From contig CAMDGB010000004.1 in assembly GCA_945897915.1 (NCBI GenBank), positions 1-64,000 on the forward strand: a stretch of DNA of 64,000 nucleotides, given 5' to 3'. Positions within the stretch are counted from its first letter, which is position 1, and each line of letters opens with the position of its first letter. The stretch comes from Chryseobacterium gleum (GTDB taxonomy: Bacteria; Bacteroidota; Bacteroidia; Flavobacteriales; Flavobacteriaceae). The notes below the pieces were generated by a model that did not search any database, was not told where the DNA came from, and saw only the letters and a program-made list of their open reading frames with translations. Positions 23,008 to 30,099 of the stretch are shown here, one piece after another. A program made the position numbers and the translations under genes.

Positions 23008-23448
23008 TTATTTTATAGGAGAATCTCCAGTTACAGTTATTCCCATAGATCTGGCTGTTCCAGCAATCATGCTCATTGCAGCTTCCATTGTGAATGCGTT
23101 TAAATCTGCCATTTTATCTTCAGCGATAACCTTAATCTGATCCCAAGTAACGTTTGCTACTTTTTTACGATTAGGCTCTCCTGAACCTGACTTTAATTTT
23201 GCAGCATCCATTAATTGAACTGCAGCTGGTGGAGTTTTTACAACGAAGTCAAAAGACTTGTCTTTATATACAGTAATTTGTACTGGACATATTTTGCCGG
23301 GTTTATCTTGTGTTCTAGCATTAAATTGCTTACAGAACTCCATGATGTTAACTCCAGCAGCTCCCAAAGCAGGTCCAACCGGTGGCGACGGGTTCGCAGC
23401 ACCTCCCTTAACTTGTAGTTTAACTACTTTACTAACTTCTTTAGCCAT
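23008..23448 (-). CDS. rplK: 50S ribosomal protein L11
   Basis: This 146-residue L11 binds the GTPase-associated centre of 23S rRNA. The N-terminal domain includes [33 protein letters not shown]. The C-terminal RNA-binding domain ends with [16 protein letters not shown]. It is first of the rplKAJL group and follows nusG by 64 nt. No SD is present. Confidence 0.98.
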   Translation of the reverse strand: MAKEVSKVVKLQVKGGAANPSPPVGPALGAAGVNIMEFCKQFNARTQDKPGKICPVQITVYKDKSFDFVVKTPPAAVQLMDAAKLKSGSGEPNRKKVANVTWDQIKVIAEDKMADLNAFTMEAAMSMIAGTARSMGITVTGDSPIK

Positions 23449-23512
23449 TTTTAAAAATTTTACATTAATCAGTGGAAGCGATTAATGCGGGTTTATATAT
23501 ATGTAACAAAAA

Positions 23513-24064
23513 TTATACTTTTTCAACTTGCATAAAACTTAGTTCTAAAGGTGTTTTTCTTCCGAAAATTTTCACCATTACTTCAAGTTTACGCTTTTCT
23601 TCATTTATTTTTTCAATAGTTCCATTGAAACCGTTGAAAGGCCCATCAATAACTTTAACTGTTTCATCAATTGTAAAAGGAATTATGATATTTTCTGTTG
23701 TTACAGATAATTCATCAACCTTACCTAACATTCTGTTTACTTCAGCTTGTCTTAATGGAACTGCTTCCCCACCTTTAGTTTCACCTAAAAAACCGATAAC
23801 TCCGGTAATAGATTTAATAATATGTGGAATTTCACCTGTTAAGTTAGCTTCTATCATAACATAACCTGGGAAATAAACTCTTTCTTTTGATATTTTTTTA
23901 CCGTCTTTGACTTGTACTACCTTTTCTGTAGGCACAAGAACTTGAGAGACATAATCAGCCATTCCAACACGATTAACTTCATGCTCAATATAAGCTTTAA
24001 TCTTGTTTTCTTGTCCGCTTACCGCTCTAACGACATACCACTTCTTTAAGTTATTATCAGCCAT
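23513..24064 (-). CDS. nusG: Transcription antitermination factor NusG
   Basis: This 183-residue NusG has an N-terminal NGN domain (KKWYVVRAVSGQENKIKAYIEHEV) and a C-terminal KOW domain (FTIDETVKVIDGPFNGFNGTIEKINEEKRKLEVMVKIFGRKTPLELSFMQVEKV). It binds RNA polymerase and couples elongation to Rho and the ribosome. It lies 6 nt after secE, the conserved secE-nusG pairing. Confidence 0.97.
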   Translation of the reverse strand: MADNNLKKWYVVRAVSGQENKIKAYIEHEVNRVGMADYVSQVLVPTEKVVQVKDGKKISKERVYFPGYVMIEANLTGEIPHIIKSITGVIGFLGETKGGEAVPLRQAEVNRMLGKVDELSVTTENIIIPFTIDETVKVIDGPFNGFNGTIEKINEEKRKLEVMVKIFGRKTPLELSFMQVEKV

Positions 24065-24070
24065 TTTGTA

Positions 24071-24259
24071 TTAACCTTTTAATAAATTAAAGAAACCGTT
24101 TAATACTTTTGTAAAAGTCAAATCAATACCCCAAGTTGCCAAAGCAAATATTACTGAAAATAATGCTACAACGATAGTGTATTTTTGTACTTCTGCCCAT
24201 TCTGGCCAAGTTACATTTGATTTTAATTCTTCGAATGCTTCTGAGAAATATTTTAACAT
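24071..24259 (-). CDS. secE: Preprotein translocase subunit SecE
   Basis: This 62-residue, single-membrane-span SecE carries the amphipathic motif FEELKSNVTWPEWAEVQKYT followed by the TM segment IVVALFSVIFALATWGIDLTF. It clamps SecY in the Sec translocon. The ORF track extends to 24307, but that would run into tRNA-Trp. The ATG at 24259 (MLKYFSEAFEELK) is the sensible start. Confidence 0.95.
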   Translation of the reverse strand: MLKYFSEAFEELKSNVTWPEWAEVQKYTIVVALFSVIFALATWGIDLTFTKVLNGFFNLLKG

Positions 24260-24277
24260 GATATTTACATTATTTTG

Positions 24278-24348
24278 CACGAGCGGAGGGATTCGAACCC
24301 CCATCAATGGTTTTGGAGACCACTATTCTGCCCTTGAACTACGCTCGT
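24278..24348 (-). tRNA. tRNA-Trp (CCA anticodon)
   Basis: The cloverleaf reads ACGAGCG acceptor, an anticodon loop CTCCAAAAC with CCA, and a T-arm GGGGTTCGAATCCC closing to CGCTCGT. No CCA tail is encoded. It sits between tuf and secE, the common bacterial order. Confidence 0.95.
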
Positions 24349-24354
24349 ATATTA

Positions 24355-24384
24355 AAATCAGTACCGATTGCTCGATACTGATTT
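24355..24384 (-). terminator. Hairpin between tuf and tRNA-Trp
   Basis: The 13-bp stem AAATCAGTATCGA / TCGGTACTGATTT has a GCAA (GNRA) tetraloop and only a weak T-run after it. It may be a leaky terminator or a tRNA-processing element downstream of tuf. Confidence 0.55.
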
Positions 24385-24407
24385 AAAATTTATTATTTGA
24401 CTTAAAA

Positions 24408-25595
24408 TTAGTCTAAAATTTCAGTTACCTGTCCAGCACCTACTGTTCTACCACCTTCACGGATAGCGAAACGTAAACCTATAGACAATGCAATTGGAGA
24501 TAATAATTCAACATCAATAGTTAAGTTATCGCCTGGCATAACCATTTCTCTTCCTTGTGGTAACATAATAGTACCTGTTACGTCAGTTGTACGTACATAA
24601 AACTGAGGACGGTAGTTATTATGAAATGGAGTATGACGTCCACCTTCTTCTTTTTTCAAGATATAAACCTCTGCTTTAAATTTAGCGTGTGGTTTTACTG
24701 AACCTGGCTTAACAATAACCATACCTCTTTTGATATCAGCTTTATCGATACCTCTTAAAAGTAAACCTACGTTATCTCCAGCTTCACCTCTATCTAATAT
24801 TTTACGGAACATTTCAACTCCAGTAATAGTAGAAGTTAATTTTTCAGCACCCATACCGATAATTTCAACTGCGTCTCCTGTATTAGCAATACCAGTTTCG
24901 ATACGACCTGTAGCAACAGTTCCACGACCAGTAATTGTAAATGAATCCTCAACTGGCATTAAGAATGGTTTTTCAATATCACGAACTGGTAATTCAATCC
25001 ATGTATCAACTGCGTCCATTAATTCCATAATAGTAGCTACCCATTTTGGATCTCCATTCAAACCTCCTAAAGCAGAACCTTGAATTACTGGACCATTGTC
25101 TCCATCATATTGATAGAAAGATAATAAGTCTCTGATTTCCATCTCAACTAACTCTAATAATTCTTCATCATCAACCATATCCACTTTGTTCATGAATACT
25201 ACCATTCTTGGCACACCTACTTGGCGACCTAAAAGGATGTGCTCACGAGTTTGTGGCATTGGACCATCTGTAGCAGCAACTACTAAGATAGCTCCGTCCA
25301 TTTGTGCGGCACCTGTAACCATGTTCTTAACGTAATCCGCGTGACCTGGACAGTCAACGTGAGCGTAGTGACGTTTAGCAGTTGAATACTCAACGTGCGA
25401 TGTGTTAATTGTAATACCTCTTTCTTTTTCTTCAGGTGCATTATCAATTTGATCAAATGACTTACCTTCACATAAACCAGCATCTGACAATACTTTTGTA
25501 ATTGCTGCAGTTAATGTAGTTTTACCGTGATCTACGTGACCGATAGTACCAATATTTAAATGGGGCTTCGAACGGTCGAATGTTTCCTTTGCCAT
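24408..25595 (-). CDS. tuf: Elongation factor Tu
   Basis: This 395-residue EF-Tu delivers aminoacyl-tRNA to the ribosome with GTP hydrolysis. The G motifs are GHVDHGKTT (P-loop), [12 protein letters not shown] (switch II) and NKVD, with the usual domain II/III sequences ending [19 protein letters not shown]. It is the only tuf in this window. It lies downstream of a tRNA-Thr-Tyr-Thr cluster and upstream of tRNA-Trp-secE-nusG, consistent with a translation super-operon. Confidence 0.98.
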   Translation of the reverse strand: MAKETFDRSKPHLNIGTIGHVDHGKTTLTAAITKVLSDAGLCEGKSFDQIDNAPEEKERGITINTSHVEYSTAKRHYAHVDCPGHADYVKNMVTGAAQMDGAILVVAATDGPMPQTREHILLGRQVGVPRMVVFMNKVDMVDDEELLELVEMEIRDLLSFYQYDGDNGPVIQGSALGGLNGDPKWVATIMELMDAVDTWIELPVRDIEKPFLMPVEDSFTITGRGTVATGRIETGIANTGDAVEIIGMGAEKLTSTITGVEMFRKILDRGEAGDNVGLLLRGIDKADIKRGMVIVKPGSVKPHAKFKAEVYILKKEEGGRHTPFHNNYRPQFYVRTTDVTGTIMLPQGREMVMPGDNLTIDVELLSPIALSIGLRFAIREGGRTVGAGQVTEILD

Positions 25596-25651
25596 GATTT
25601 TAAAATTTAATCTTAGTTATTTATTAGTGTTCAAAAATTATTTCTATTTTG

Positions 25652-25723
25652 AGCCAATGTCGGGAATTGAACCCGAGACCTCTTCCTTACCAAGGAAGCA
25701 CTCTACCCCTGAGCTACACCGGC
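25652..25723 (-). tRNA. tRNA-Thr (GGT anticodon)
   Basis: The cloverleaf reads acceptor GCCGGTG/CATTGGC, anticodon stem-loop CTTCC-TTGGTAA-GGAAG giving GGT, and T-arm CGGGTTCAATTCCCG. It lies between tRNA-Tyr and tuf. Confidence 0.95.
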
Positions 25724-25834
25724 TTTTGTGAGTTCAGAAGTTAAAAACAAACCTAAATTTATTTTTAATTCTTTTATTCAATTTTAAAGATTTTACTTAA
25801 AAATAGTTTAAATAAATTCATTTAAAAAAATTTG

Positions 25835-25915
25835 TGGGGAGAGCAGGATTCGAACCTGCGAAGTTTTCACAGCAGATTTACAGTCTGCCCTCGTTGGCCG
25901 CTTGAGTATCTCCCC
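25835..25915 (-). tRNA. tRNA-Tyr (GTA anticodon)
   Basis: A class II tRNA of 81 nt with acceptor GGGGAGA/TCTCCCC, anticodon loop ACTGTAAAT giving GTA, a long variable arm, and T-arm GCAGGTTCGAATCCTGC. The 96-nt flank toward tuf and the 94-nt flank toward tRNA-Thr(TGT) hold only AT-rich spacer. Confidence 0.95.
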
Positions 25916-26009
25916 TAACCTTACTTAAAAATCAAAAAAAACAAATTATAATTTCTAAATATATGATAGAAAAATGCATTTATTTATTTTAATTAACATA
26001 ATTTCAAAG

Positions 26010-26083
26010 AGCCAGTGGAGGGACTCGAACCCACGACCTGCTGATTACAAATCAGCTGCTCTAGCCAGCTGAGCTACACCGGC
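26010..26083 (-). tRNA. tRNA-Thr (TGT anticodon)
   Basis: The cloverleaf reads acceptor GCCGGTG/CACTGGC, anticodon stem-loop GCTGA-TTTGTAA-TCAGC giving TGT, and T-arm GTGGGTTCGAGTCCCTC. It is first in the cluster leading to tuf. Confidence 0.95.
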
Positions 26084-26093
26084 ATTTTATGCA

Positions 26094-26122
26094 TAAAAAA
26101 AGTCCGCTATTTCTAACGGACT
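26094..26122 (-). terminator. Terminator of the xerC-hpf unit
   Basis: On the minus strand AGTCCGTTA-GAAA-TAGCGGACT is a 9-bp stem with a GNRA loop, followed by seven T. It lies 54 nt past the hpf stop and 10 nt before tRNA-Thr. Confidence 0.9.
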
Positions 26123-26123
26123 G

Positions 26124-26153
26124 CAAATGTATGTAATTTATTTATTAATCAAA
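26124..26153 (-). promoter_or_regulatory. Promoter of the tRNA-Thr-Tyr-Thr-tuf cluster (TTTG-N18-TACATTTG)
   Basis: The minus strand reads TTTG at 26150-26153, an 18-nt spacer, then TACATTTG at 26124-26131, a good Bacteroidetes promoter. The initiated RNA would begin at the base of the hpf terminator hairpin. Confidence 0.65.
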
Positions 26154-26176
26154 ACTTTTTTAAATCTTTTTTTCAA

Positions 26177-26479
26177 TTAACTATGCGCTCTTAATTTTTC
26201 TTTTCTCTTTACTAGTAATCGTTCTAAAGATTCAACTGCTAAATCTGCTGCTTCTTCAAAACTTTTACTGTGCTTTTTTACAATAAAATCATCACCAGGA
26301 ACTAATACCTTTAATTCAATTGTTTTGTTTTCCTTTTCGCTTATATTCTCAACTTTTAAAAAAGCATCCGAAGAAATTACTTTATCGTAATATTTTTCTA
26401 ATTTAGTCATTCTTTCATCAATAAAATCGACTAATTTTCTGTCGATATTAAAATTAACTGCATGGACATTCACTTTCAT
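26177..26479 (-). CDS. hpf: Ribosome hibernation-promoting factor (HPF/YfiA family)
   Basis: This 100-residue short-form HPF has the pattern MKVNVHAVNFNIDRKLVDFIDERMTKLEKYYDKV and a basic C-terminal helix VESLERLLVKRKEKLRAHS. The family binds the 30S decoding region and inactivates ribosomes in stationary phase. It lies 25 nt downstream of xerC and upstream of the tRNA/tuf cluster, so this border is crowded with translation genes. No long-form C-terminal dimerisation domain is present. Confidence 0.93.
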   Translation of the reverse strand: MKVNVHAVNFNIDRKLVDFIDERMTKLEKYYDKVISSDAFLKVENISEKENKTIELKVLVPGDDFIVKKHSKSFEEAADLAVESLERLLVKRKEKLRAHS

Positions 26480-26504
26480 ATAATTATAGGTATTTAATTA
26501 AACA

Positions 26505-27398
26505 TTACTTGTTTCTTGGGTGTGCATTGCTGTATACTTTTTTTAACTCTGATAAACTACTGTGCGTATAAATCTGAGTAGATGACAAACTGGCATGACC
26601 AAGCAATTCTTTAACTGAATTTAAATCTGCACCGTTATTTAACAAATGTGTTGCGAACGAATGCCTAAGAACGTGGGGGCTTCTTTTTACCTTTTCAGAT
26701 ATAGTACTAAAGTAGTCATTTATTAATCGATACACAAATGTTTCGCTTATTTTATTTCCTTTTTTAGATAAAATTAACTTTTCGGGAGCACTAATAGTAT
26801 CAAGCTCTTTTCGTTTTGTTAAATATAATTTTATTATATCTGAAGTGGATGTTAATAAAGGTATAATTCTTTCTTTATTACGTTTTCCTAACACTTTTAT
26901 GGTGCTATTATAAAAATCAATCGCATGTATCTCTAAATTAATTAGCTCTGCTCTTCGCATTCCAGTTGCATATAACAATTCTACCACCAACCTATTTCGC
27001 AAGCTATCAAAATCGGTTTCTAAAAAATGTAATTCAAATAAAGTTTTAATTTCTTTTTCAGAAAACGGAATCTGAACTTGCTTAGGTGTTTTTAACGATT
27101 TGTGTTTTACAAAAGGATTAGTATCTATTTGCTTTGTTTTTAAAAGAAATTTGTAAAACGACTTTAAAGAAGCCATTTTTCTATTAATTGAAGAAGCCGC
27201 GATTTTTGCATCTGACAATTGAACAATCCAGCTTCGAATTAACGGATAATTTACTTCTTCTAGCAAACATCCATCGTGATTTTTATTTAGGAACAGTTGA
27301 AATGATAAAATATCTTTTTGATATGCGTTCACAGTTAGTGGTGAATACTTTTTTTCTTTTTCTAGATATTCTAAATGAGAGTGTAAATTATTGCGCAT
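26505..27398 (-). CDS. xerC: Tyrosine recombinase, XerC/XerD family
   Basis: This 297-residue protein has an N-terminal SAM-like core-binding domain (HLEYLEKEKKYSPLTVNAYQKDILSFQLFL) and a C-terminal catalytic domain. Catalytic residues visible are the Arg in ATGMRRAELINL, Lys in VLGKRNKERIIPL, HxxR in HVLRHSFATHLL, His in LLGHASLSSTQIYTH, and the Tyr of that motif. The length and the housekeeping neighbourhood favour chromosome-dimer resolution (Xer) over a mobile-element integrase. Whether it is XerC or XerD cannot be settled here. It lies between rpsU and hpf. Confidence 0.9.
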   Translation of the reverse strand: MRNNLHSHLEYLEKEKKYSPLTVNAYQKDILSFQLFLNKNHDGCLLEEVNYPLIRSWIVQLSDAKIAASSINRKMASLKSFYKFLLKTKQIDTNPFVKHKSLKTPKQVQIPFSEKEIKTLFELHFLETDFDSLRNRLVVELLYATGMRRAELINLEIHAIDFYNSTIKVLGKRNKERIIPLLTSTSDIIKLYLTKRKELDTISAPEKLILSKKGNKISETFVYRLINDYFSTISEKVKRSPHVLRHSFATHLLNNGADLNSVKELLGHASLSSTQIYTHSSLSELKKVYSNAHPRNK

Positions 27399-27443
27399 AA
27401 AAAAACCGTTAGATACAAATTTATAATTTATAATCTAACGGTT
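27398..27443 (-). terminator. Terminator of rpsU
   Basis: The 11-bp stem AACCGTTAGAT/ATCTAACGGTT has an 18-nt AT-rich loop. On the minus strand it is followed by TTTTTT and abuts the xerC start codon. Confidence 0.88.
27416..27423 (-). promoter_or_regulatory. Candidate xerC promoter -7 inside the rpsU terminator loop (TAAATTTG)
   Basis: A perfect TAnnTTTG motif sits in the loop of the rpsU terminator, 18 nt before the xerC ATG. The -33 box is weak. Confidence 0.5.
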
Positions 27444-27469
27444 AAAGTATTTAATCAAAAAATGATGGA

Positions 27470-27664
27470 TTAACTTTCTAAGTTGTCTCTCATGTTTTGG
27501 ATGTAAGCTGCTTTTTGAATTTTAATTCTATTTGTCACAGAAGGCTTAATGAAAGCTTGACGTGCACGTAACTGACGAACAGTTCCTGTTTTATCAAATT
27601 TTCTTTTGTAGCGCTTTAATGCTCTATCGATATTTTCTCCGTCTTTAATTGGTATAATTAACAT
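27470..27664 (-). CDS. rpsU: 30S ribosomal protein bS21
   Basis: This 64-residue bS21 (IPIKDGENIDRALKRYKRKFDKTGTVRQLRARQAFIKPS) is a basic small-subunit protein close to the 3' end of 16S rRNA. It is preceded by AGGAGGTG at an 8-nt spacing from ATG, which stands out because neighbouring genes lack any SD. In Flavobacterium johnsoniae bS21 helps hide the anti-SD of 16S rRNA and rpsU keeps a strong SD, so autoregulation is likely. It is monocistronic, with a -7 element TAAATTTG upstream and a terminator downstream. Confidence 0.97.
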   Translation of the reverse strand: MLIIPIKDGENIDRALKRYKRKFDKTGTVRQLRARQAFIKPSVTNRIKIQKAAYIQNMRDNLES

Positions 27665-27672
27665 AATATTGA

Positions 27673-27680
27673 CACCTCCT
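27673..27680 (-). promoter_or_regulatory. Near-perfect Shine-Dalgarno of rpsU (AGGAGGTG)
   Basis: The minus strand reads AGGAGGTG-TCAATATT-ATG. This is the only strong SD I noticed at a start codon in the window. Confidence 0.9.
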
Positions 27681-27693
27681 CTCGTTAAGGGTG

Positions 27694-27701
27694 CAAATTT
27701 A
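27694..27701 (-). promoter_or_regulatory. rpsU promoter -7 element (TAAATTTG)
   Basis: A perfect TAnnTTTG on the minus strand lies about 30 nt before the ATG, giving a short leader that contains the SD. The -33 box is not clear; that region holds heptamer repeats. Confidence 0.6.
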
Positions 27702-27707
27702 AATAAA

Positions 27708-27738
27708 AATTATGAATTATGAATTACGAATTGTAAAT
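27708..27738. repeat. Short heptamer tandem repeat (AATTATG)
   Basis: The run reads AATTATG AATTATG AATTACG AATTGTA, about four units of period 7, in the spacer between the acyl-CoA dehydrogenase stop and rpsU. Confidence 0.7.
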
Positions 27739-27752
27739 TTTTTTAAAAACAA

Positions 27753-28922
27753 CTATTTAACGGCTGGTTTGTAATTTTGCTTATCAATAATCATTTTTGA
27801 TAAAATTTCTTTCAAAATTTCTGAAGTACCTCCGCCTATAGGCCCTAAACGACTATCTCTTAATAATCTTGCTAGCGGATATTCTTCCATATATCCGTAA
27901 CCTCCAAGCATTTGCATGCAATCATATATAGCCAAATCGGCTACTTTTGTAGATTTCAATTTTGCCATTGTAGCTTCTTTTACAACATATTCGCCATTGT
28001 TTAATCTAGCTACCGCTGCGTAATTGAATATTTTGCAATGTTCCACTTCGGTAGCATGTTCCACCATTGTATGACGTAAGGCTTGAAATTTATTAATAGT
28101 AGTGCCAAATGCCTCGCGTTGCGACATATATTCTATAGTGTAATCAATAGCATATTCCGCTCGAGCGTGGGCATTAACCGCCATTATTAATCTTTCAAAT
28201 GCAAAATGCTGCATGATATAAGGAAATCCTTTTCCTTCTTCTCCCATTAAATTTTCTACTGGAATTTCAACATTATCAAATGCAATTTCAGCAGTATCGG
28301 AAGCTCTCCAACCTAGTTTATCTAATTTTGTTGCAGAAATACCTTTTAAGTTTGTATCAACTAAAAAAATACTAATTCCTTTATTTCCTAATTCTGGATT
28401 TGTTTTTGCAGCTACTATGTAATAATCAGCATATACACCATTAGTAATAAATGTTTTAGATCCGTTAATAACAAAGTTATCACCTTTTTTTACTGCCGTG
28501 GTACGCATTCCTGCCACATCACTTCCTCCAAAAGGTTCGGTAACACATAATGCGCCTATTTTTTCGCCTAATATACTTGGTGCTAAATAATTTTGTTTGA
28601 TATTTTCACTTCCTTCTGCATTTAAATGCGTCATTGCCAAATAAGCATGTGCCCAAATAGCTGCGGCAAAACCAGAGGATTTAATTTTTTGAAGTTCTTC
28701 TAAAAATACAACGCTATAAAACAAATCTAAATTTAATCCACCATAAACTTCAGGATAATTAATACCGAAAAAGCCCATTTCACCAAATTTTTTCCAAATA
28801 AAGCGTTCAATTGTACCGGTTTTTTCCCATTTTTCAATGTGTGGCACTACTTCTTTTTGCAAAAAATCTTGTAAACTTTTTCTAAATAATTCGTGTTCTT
28901 CTGTAAAATATAATGAATTCAT
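27753..28922 (-). CDS. Acyl-CoA dehydrogenase
   Basis: This 389-residue FAD-dependent acyl-CoA dehydrogenase oxidises acyl-CoA to enoyl-CoA. N-terminal and middle domains include ALCVTEPFGGSDVAGMRTTA and GSKTFITNGVYAD. The C-terminal helical domain includes SQREAFGTTINKFQALRH and QMLGGYGYMEEYPLARLLRDSR. The C-terminal motif is IGGGTSEILKEIL, lacking the catalytic Glu found there in short/medium-chain enzymes. A Glu in ARAEYAIDYTIEYM aligns with the helix-G catalytic Glu of long-chain/isovaleryl-type enzymes (inferred). The chain-length preference is unknown. It is first of the downstream group only by position; its own upstream neighbour is 24 nt away. Confidence 0.93.
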   Translation of the reverse strand: MNSLYFTEEHELFRKSLQDFLQKEVVPHIEKWEKTGTIERFIWKKFGEMGFFGINYPEVYGGLNLDLFYSVVFLEELQKIKSSGFAAAIWAHAYLAMTHLNAEGSENIKQNYLAPSILGEKIGALCVTEPFGGSDVAGMRTTAVKKGDNFVINGSKTFITNGVYADYYIVAAKTNPELGNKGISIFLVDTNLKGISATKLDKLGWRASDTAEIAFDNVEIPVENLMGEEGKGFPYIMQHFAFERLIMAVNAHARAEYAIDYTIEYMSQREAFGTTINKFQALRHTMVEHATEVEHCKIFNYAAVARLNNGEYVVKEATMAKLKSTKVADLAIYDCMQMLGGYGYMEEYPLARLLRDSRLGPIGGGTSEILKEILSKMIIDKQNYKPAVK

Positions 28923-28946
28923 TAATTAGATTTTATTGGTTTGTTT

Positions 28947-29825
28947 TTAGAATTCCAAATATAAGGCTATTATTTTTAATTTTTCAAGTGGAAATTGCTT
29001 AACATTTGTTAAATCTTCACTCTTTTTAAAATCGCCATTCATACTTCTAAAAGTTACTATATTCTTAGCCATAGTGTAATTAAAATAAGGAAATTGTTGC
29101 AATTCTTTGATTGTAAAAGTGTTAATATTTATCTTTTTTAAGTTTCCTGTAGATTTGATTTGGAATTTTTTATTCAAATCCGAAATTGCTTCTGGTGAAA
29201 TTCCCCAAATAAAACCCAACTGATCCATTGAAACGAAATTTCCAAATTTTTCTCTTTCAAAAATGATTCTAATTGCTAATTTTTCGCCAATCATATAGGC
29301 TTTTTCTAATGCAATCTGATCAGCAGTATTTAAATCCTGTACGACAATTTTAGTTTCTTTTTTATCAAATTTTTGATACGTATTTTCGAACTTTGATTTG
29401 TGATTTTTATTAGTTCTATTAGTTACCCAATCTGGAAATTTGAAATATATTGCATATTGTTTCATCCATTCATTTGAAACACCAGTAAGTTTTTGAAATT
29501 CATATTTGGAATTTACATATTTATTTTGCTTTCTTAATTGATGTAGCTTATCAATTTGAGCTTCTGTCATACCAAGTTTGTATCCTTTATAGTCTGAAAT
29601 AAAATTTGGATTGAATGGATAAATTTTATTTGAATTTTCCTGATTTACTTCTTTTATACTATCAATTTCATTTTGAGCAAAAAGCCAATTTTTTTCATCT
29701 TGAGATAAAACCAAAGACGCTGTGTCTTTTTGGTTATTAAACCAATATATAAAAAGTTGCAACAAGCCAATGCTACAAATCAAAATTGCAATTCCGAAAT
29801 AATGTCCTTTAGAAAATCGTAACAT
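28947..29825 (-). CDS. Helix-hairpin-helix (ComEA-like) membrane-anchored protein
   Basis: This 292-residue protein has an N-terminal membrane segment (YFGIAILICSIGLLQLFIYWF, about 8-29) and helix-hairpin-helix motifs in the C-terminal half: DLNTADQIALEKAYMIGEKLAIRIIFERE and ININTFTIKELQQFPYFNYTMAKNIVTFR. The pattern is like repeated ComEA HhH domains that bind double-stranded DNA non-specifically. DNA binding at the envelope, as in competence, is inferred; the family is widespread in Bacteroidetes with no proven role. It lies 8 nt after the PspC gene and upstream of the acyl-CoA dehydrogenase. Confidence 0.8.
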   Translation of the reverse strand: MLRFSKGHYFGIAILICSIGLLQLFIYWFNNQKDTASLVLSQDEKNWLFAQNEIDSIKEVNQENSNKIYPFNPNFISDYKGYKLGMTEAQIDKLHQLRKQNKYVNSKYEFQKLTGVSNEWMKQYAIYFKFPDWVTNRTNKNHKSKFENTYQKFDKKETKIVVQDLNTADQIALEKAYMIGEKLAIRIIFEREKFGNFVSMDQLGFIWGISPEAISDLNKKFQIKSTGNLKKININTFTIKELQQFPYFNYTMAKNIVTFRSMNGDFKKSEDLTNVKQFPLEKLKIIALYLEF

Positions 29826-29833
29826 AGCTTATT

Positions 29834-30052
29834 TTATAAATCAAAAACCGAACTCCTCTTTGTATAAATTAAATCTTTTAGTTTTAAAATAAAAGCCAGT
29901 GTTAAATAAAAACCAAAACCCAAACCAACAGTTATGAAAGAAATATACACAAAAAACAACCGCACTTGAGTAGCGCGCATTCCCAATCGGTCAGCTAAAC
30001 GAGACGCGACAAAAAAACCGTTTTTTTCGAAGAAATGAAGTATGTTGTACAT
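29834..30052 (-). CDS. PspC domain protein
   Basis: This small protein (72 residues) has a PspC-like pattern: FFVASRLADRLGMRATQVRLFFVYISFITVGLGFGFYLTLAFIL, with one or two membrane segments. PspC proteins sense membrane stress in other bacteria; here only the short core is present. The gene sits 47 nt downstream of the DUF2851 gene and 8 nt before the HhH gene, so the group is probably co-transcribed. Confidence 0.82.
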   Translation of the reverse strand: MYNILHFFEKNGFFVASRLADRLGMRATQVRLFFVYISFITVGLGFGFYLTLAFILKLKDLIYTKRSSVFDL

Positions 30053-30099
30053 GAATTAAATCAAATTATTAGTAGTAAACATATAAAGTATAAAGATAC

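Noticed and set aside
24260-24307. Longer start for secE
   Set aside because: It would extend translation into the tRNA-Trp gene; the ATG at 24259 gives the normal SecE N-terminus.
26505-27398. Integrase of a mobile element
   Set aside because: The Xer-like protein sits among housekeeping genes (rpsU, hpf), with no attachment site, phage or transposon genes nearby.
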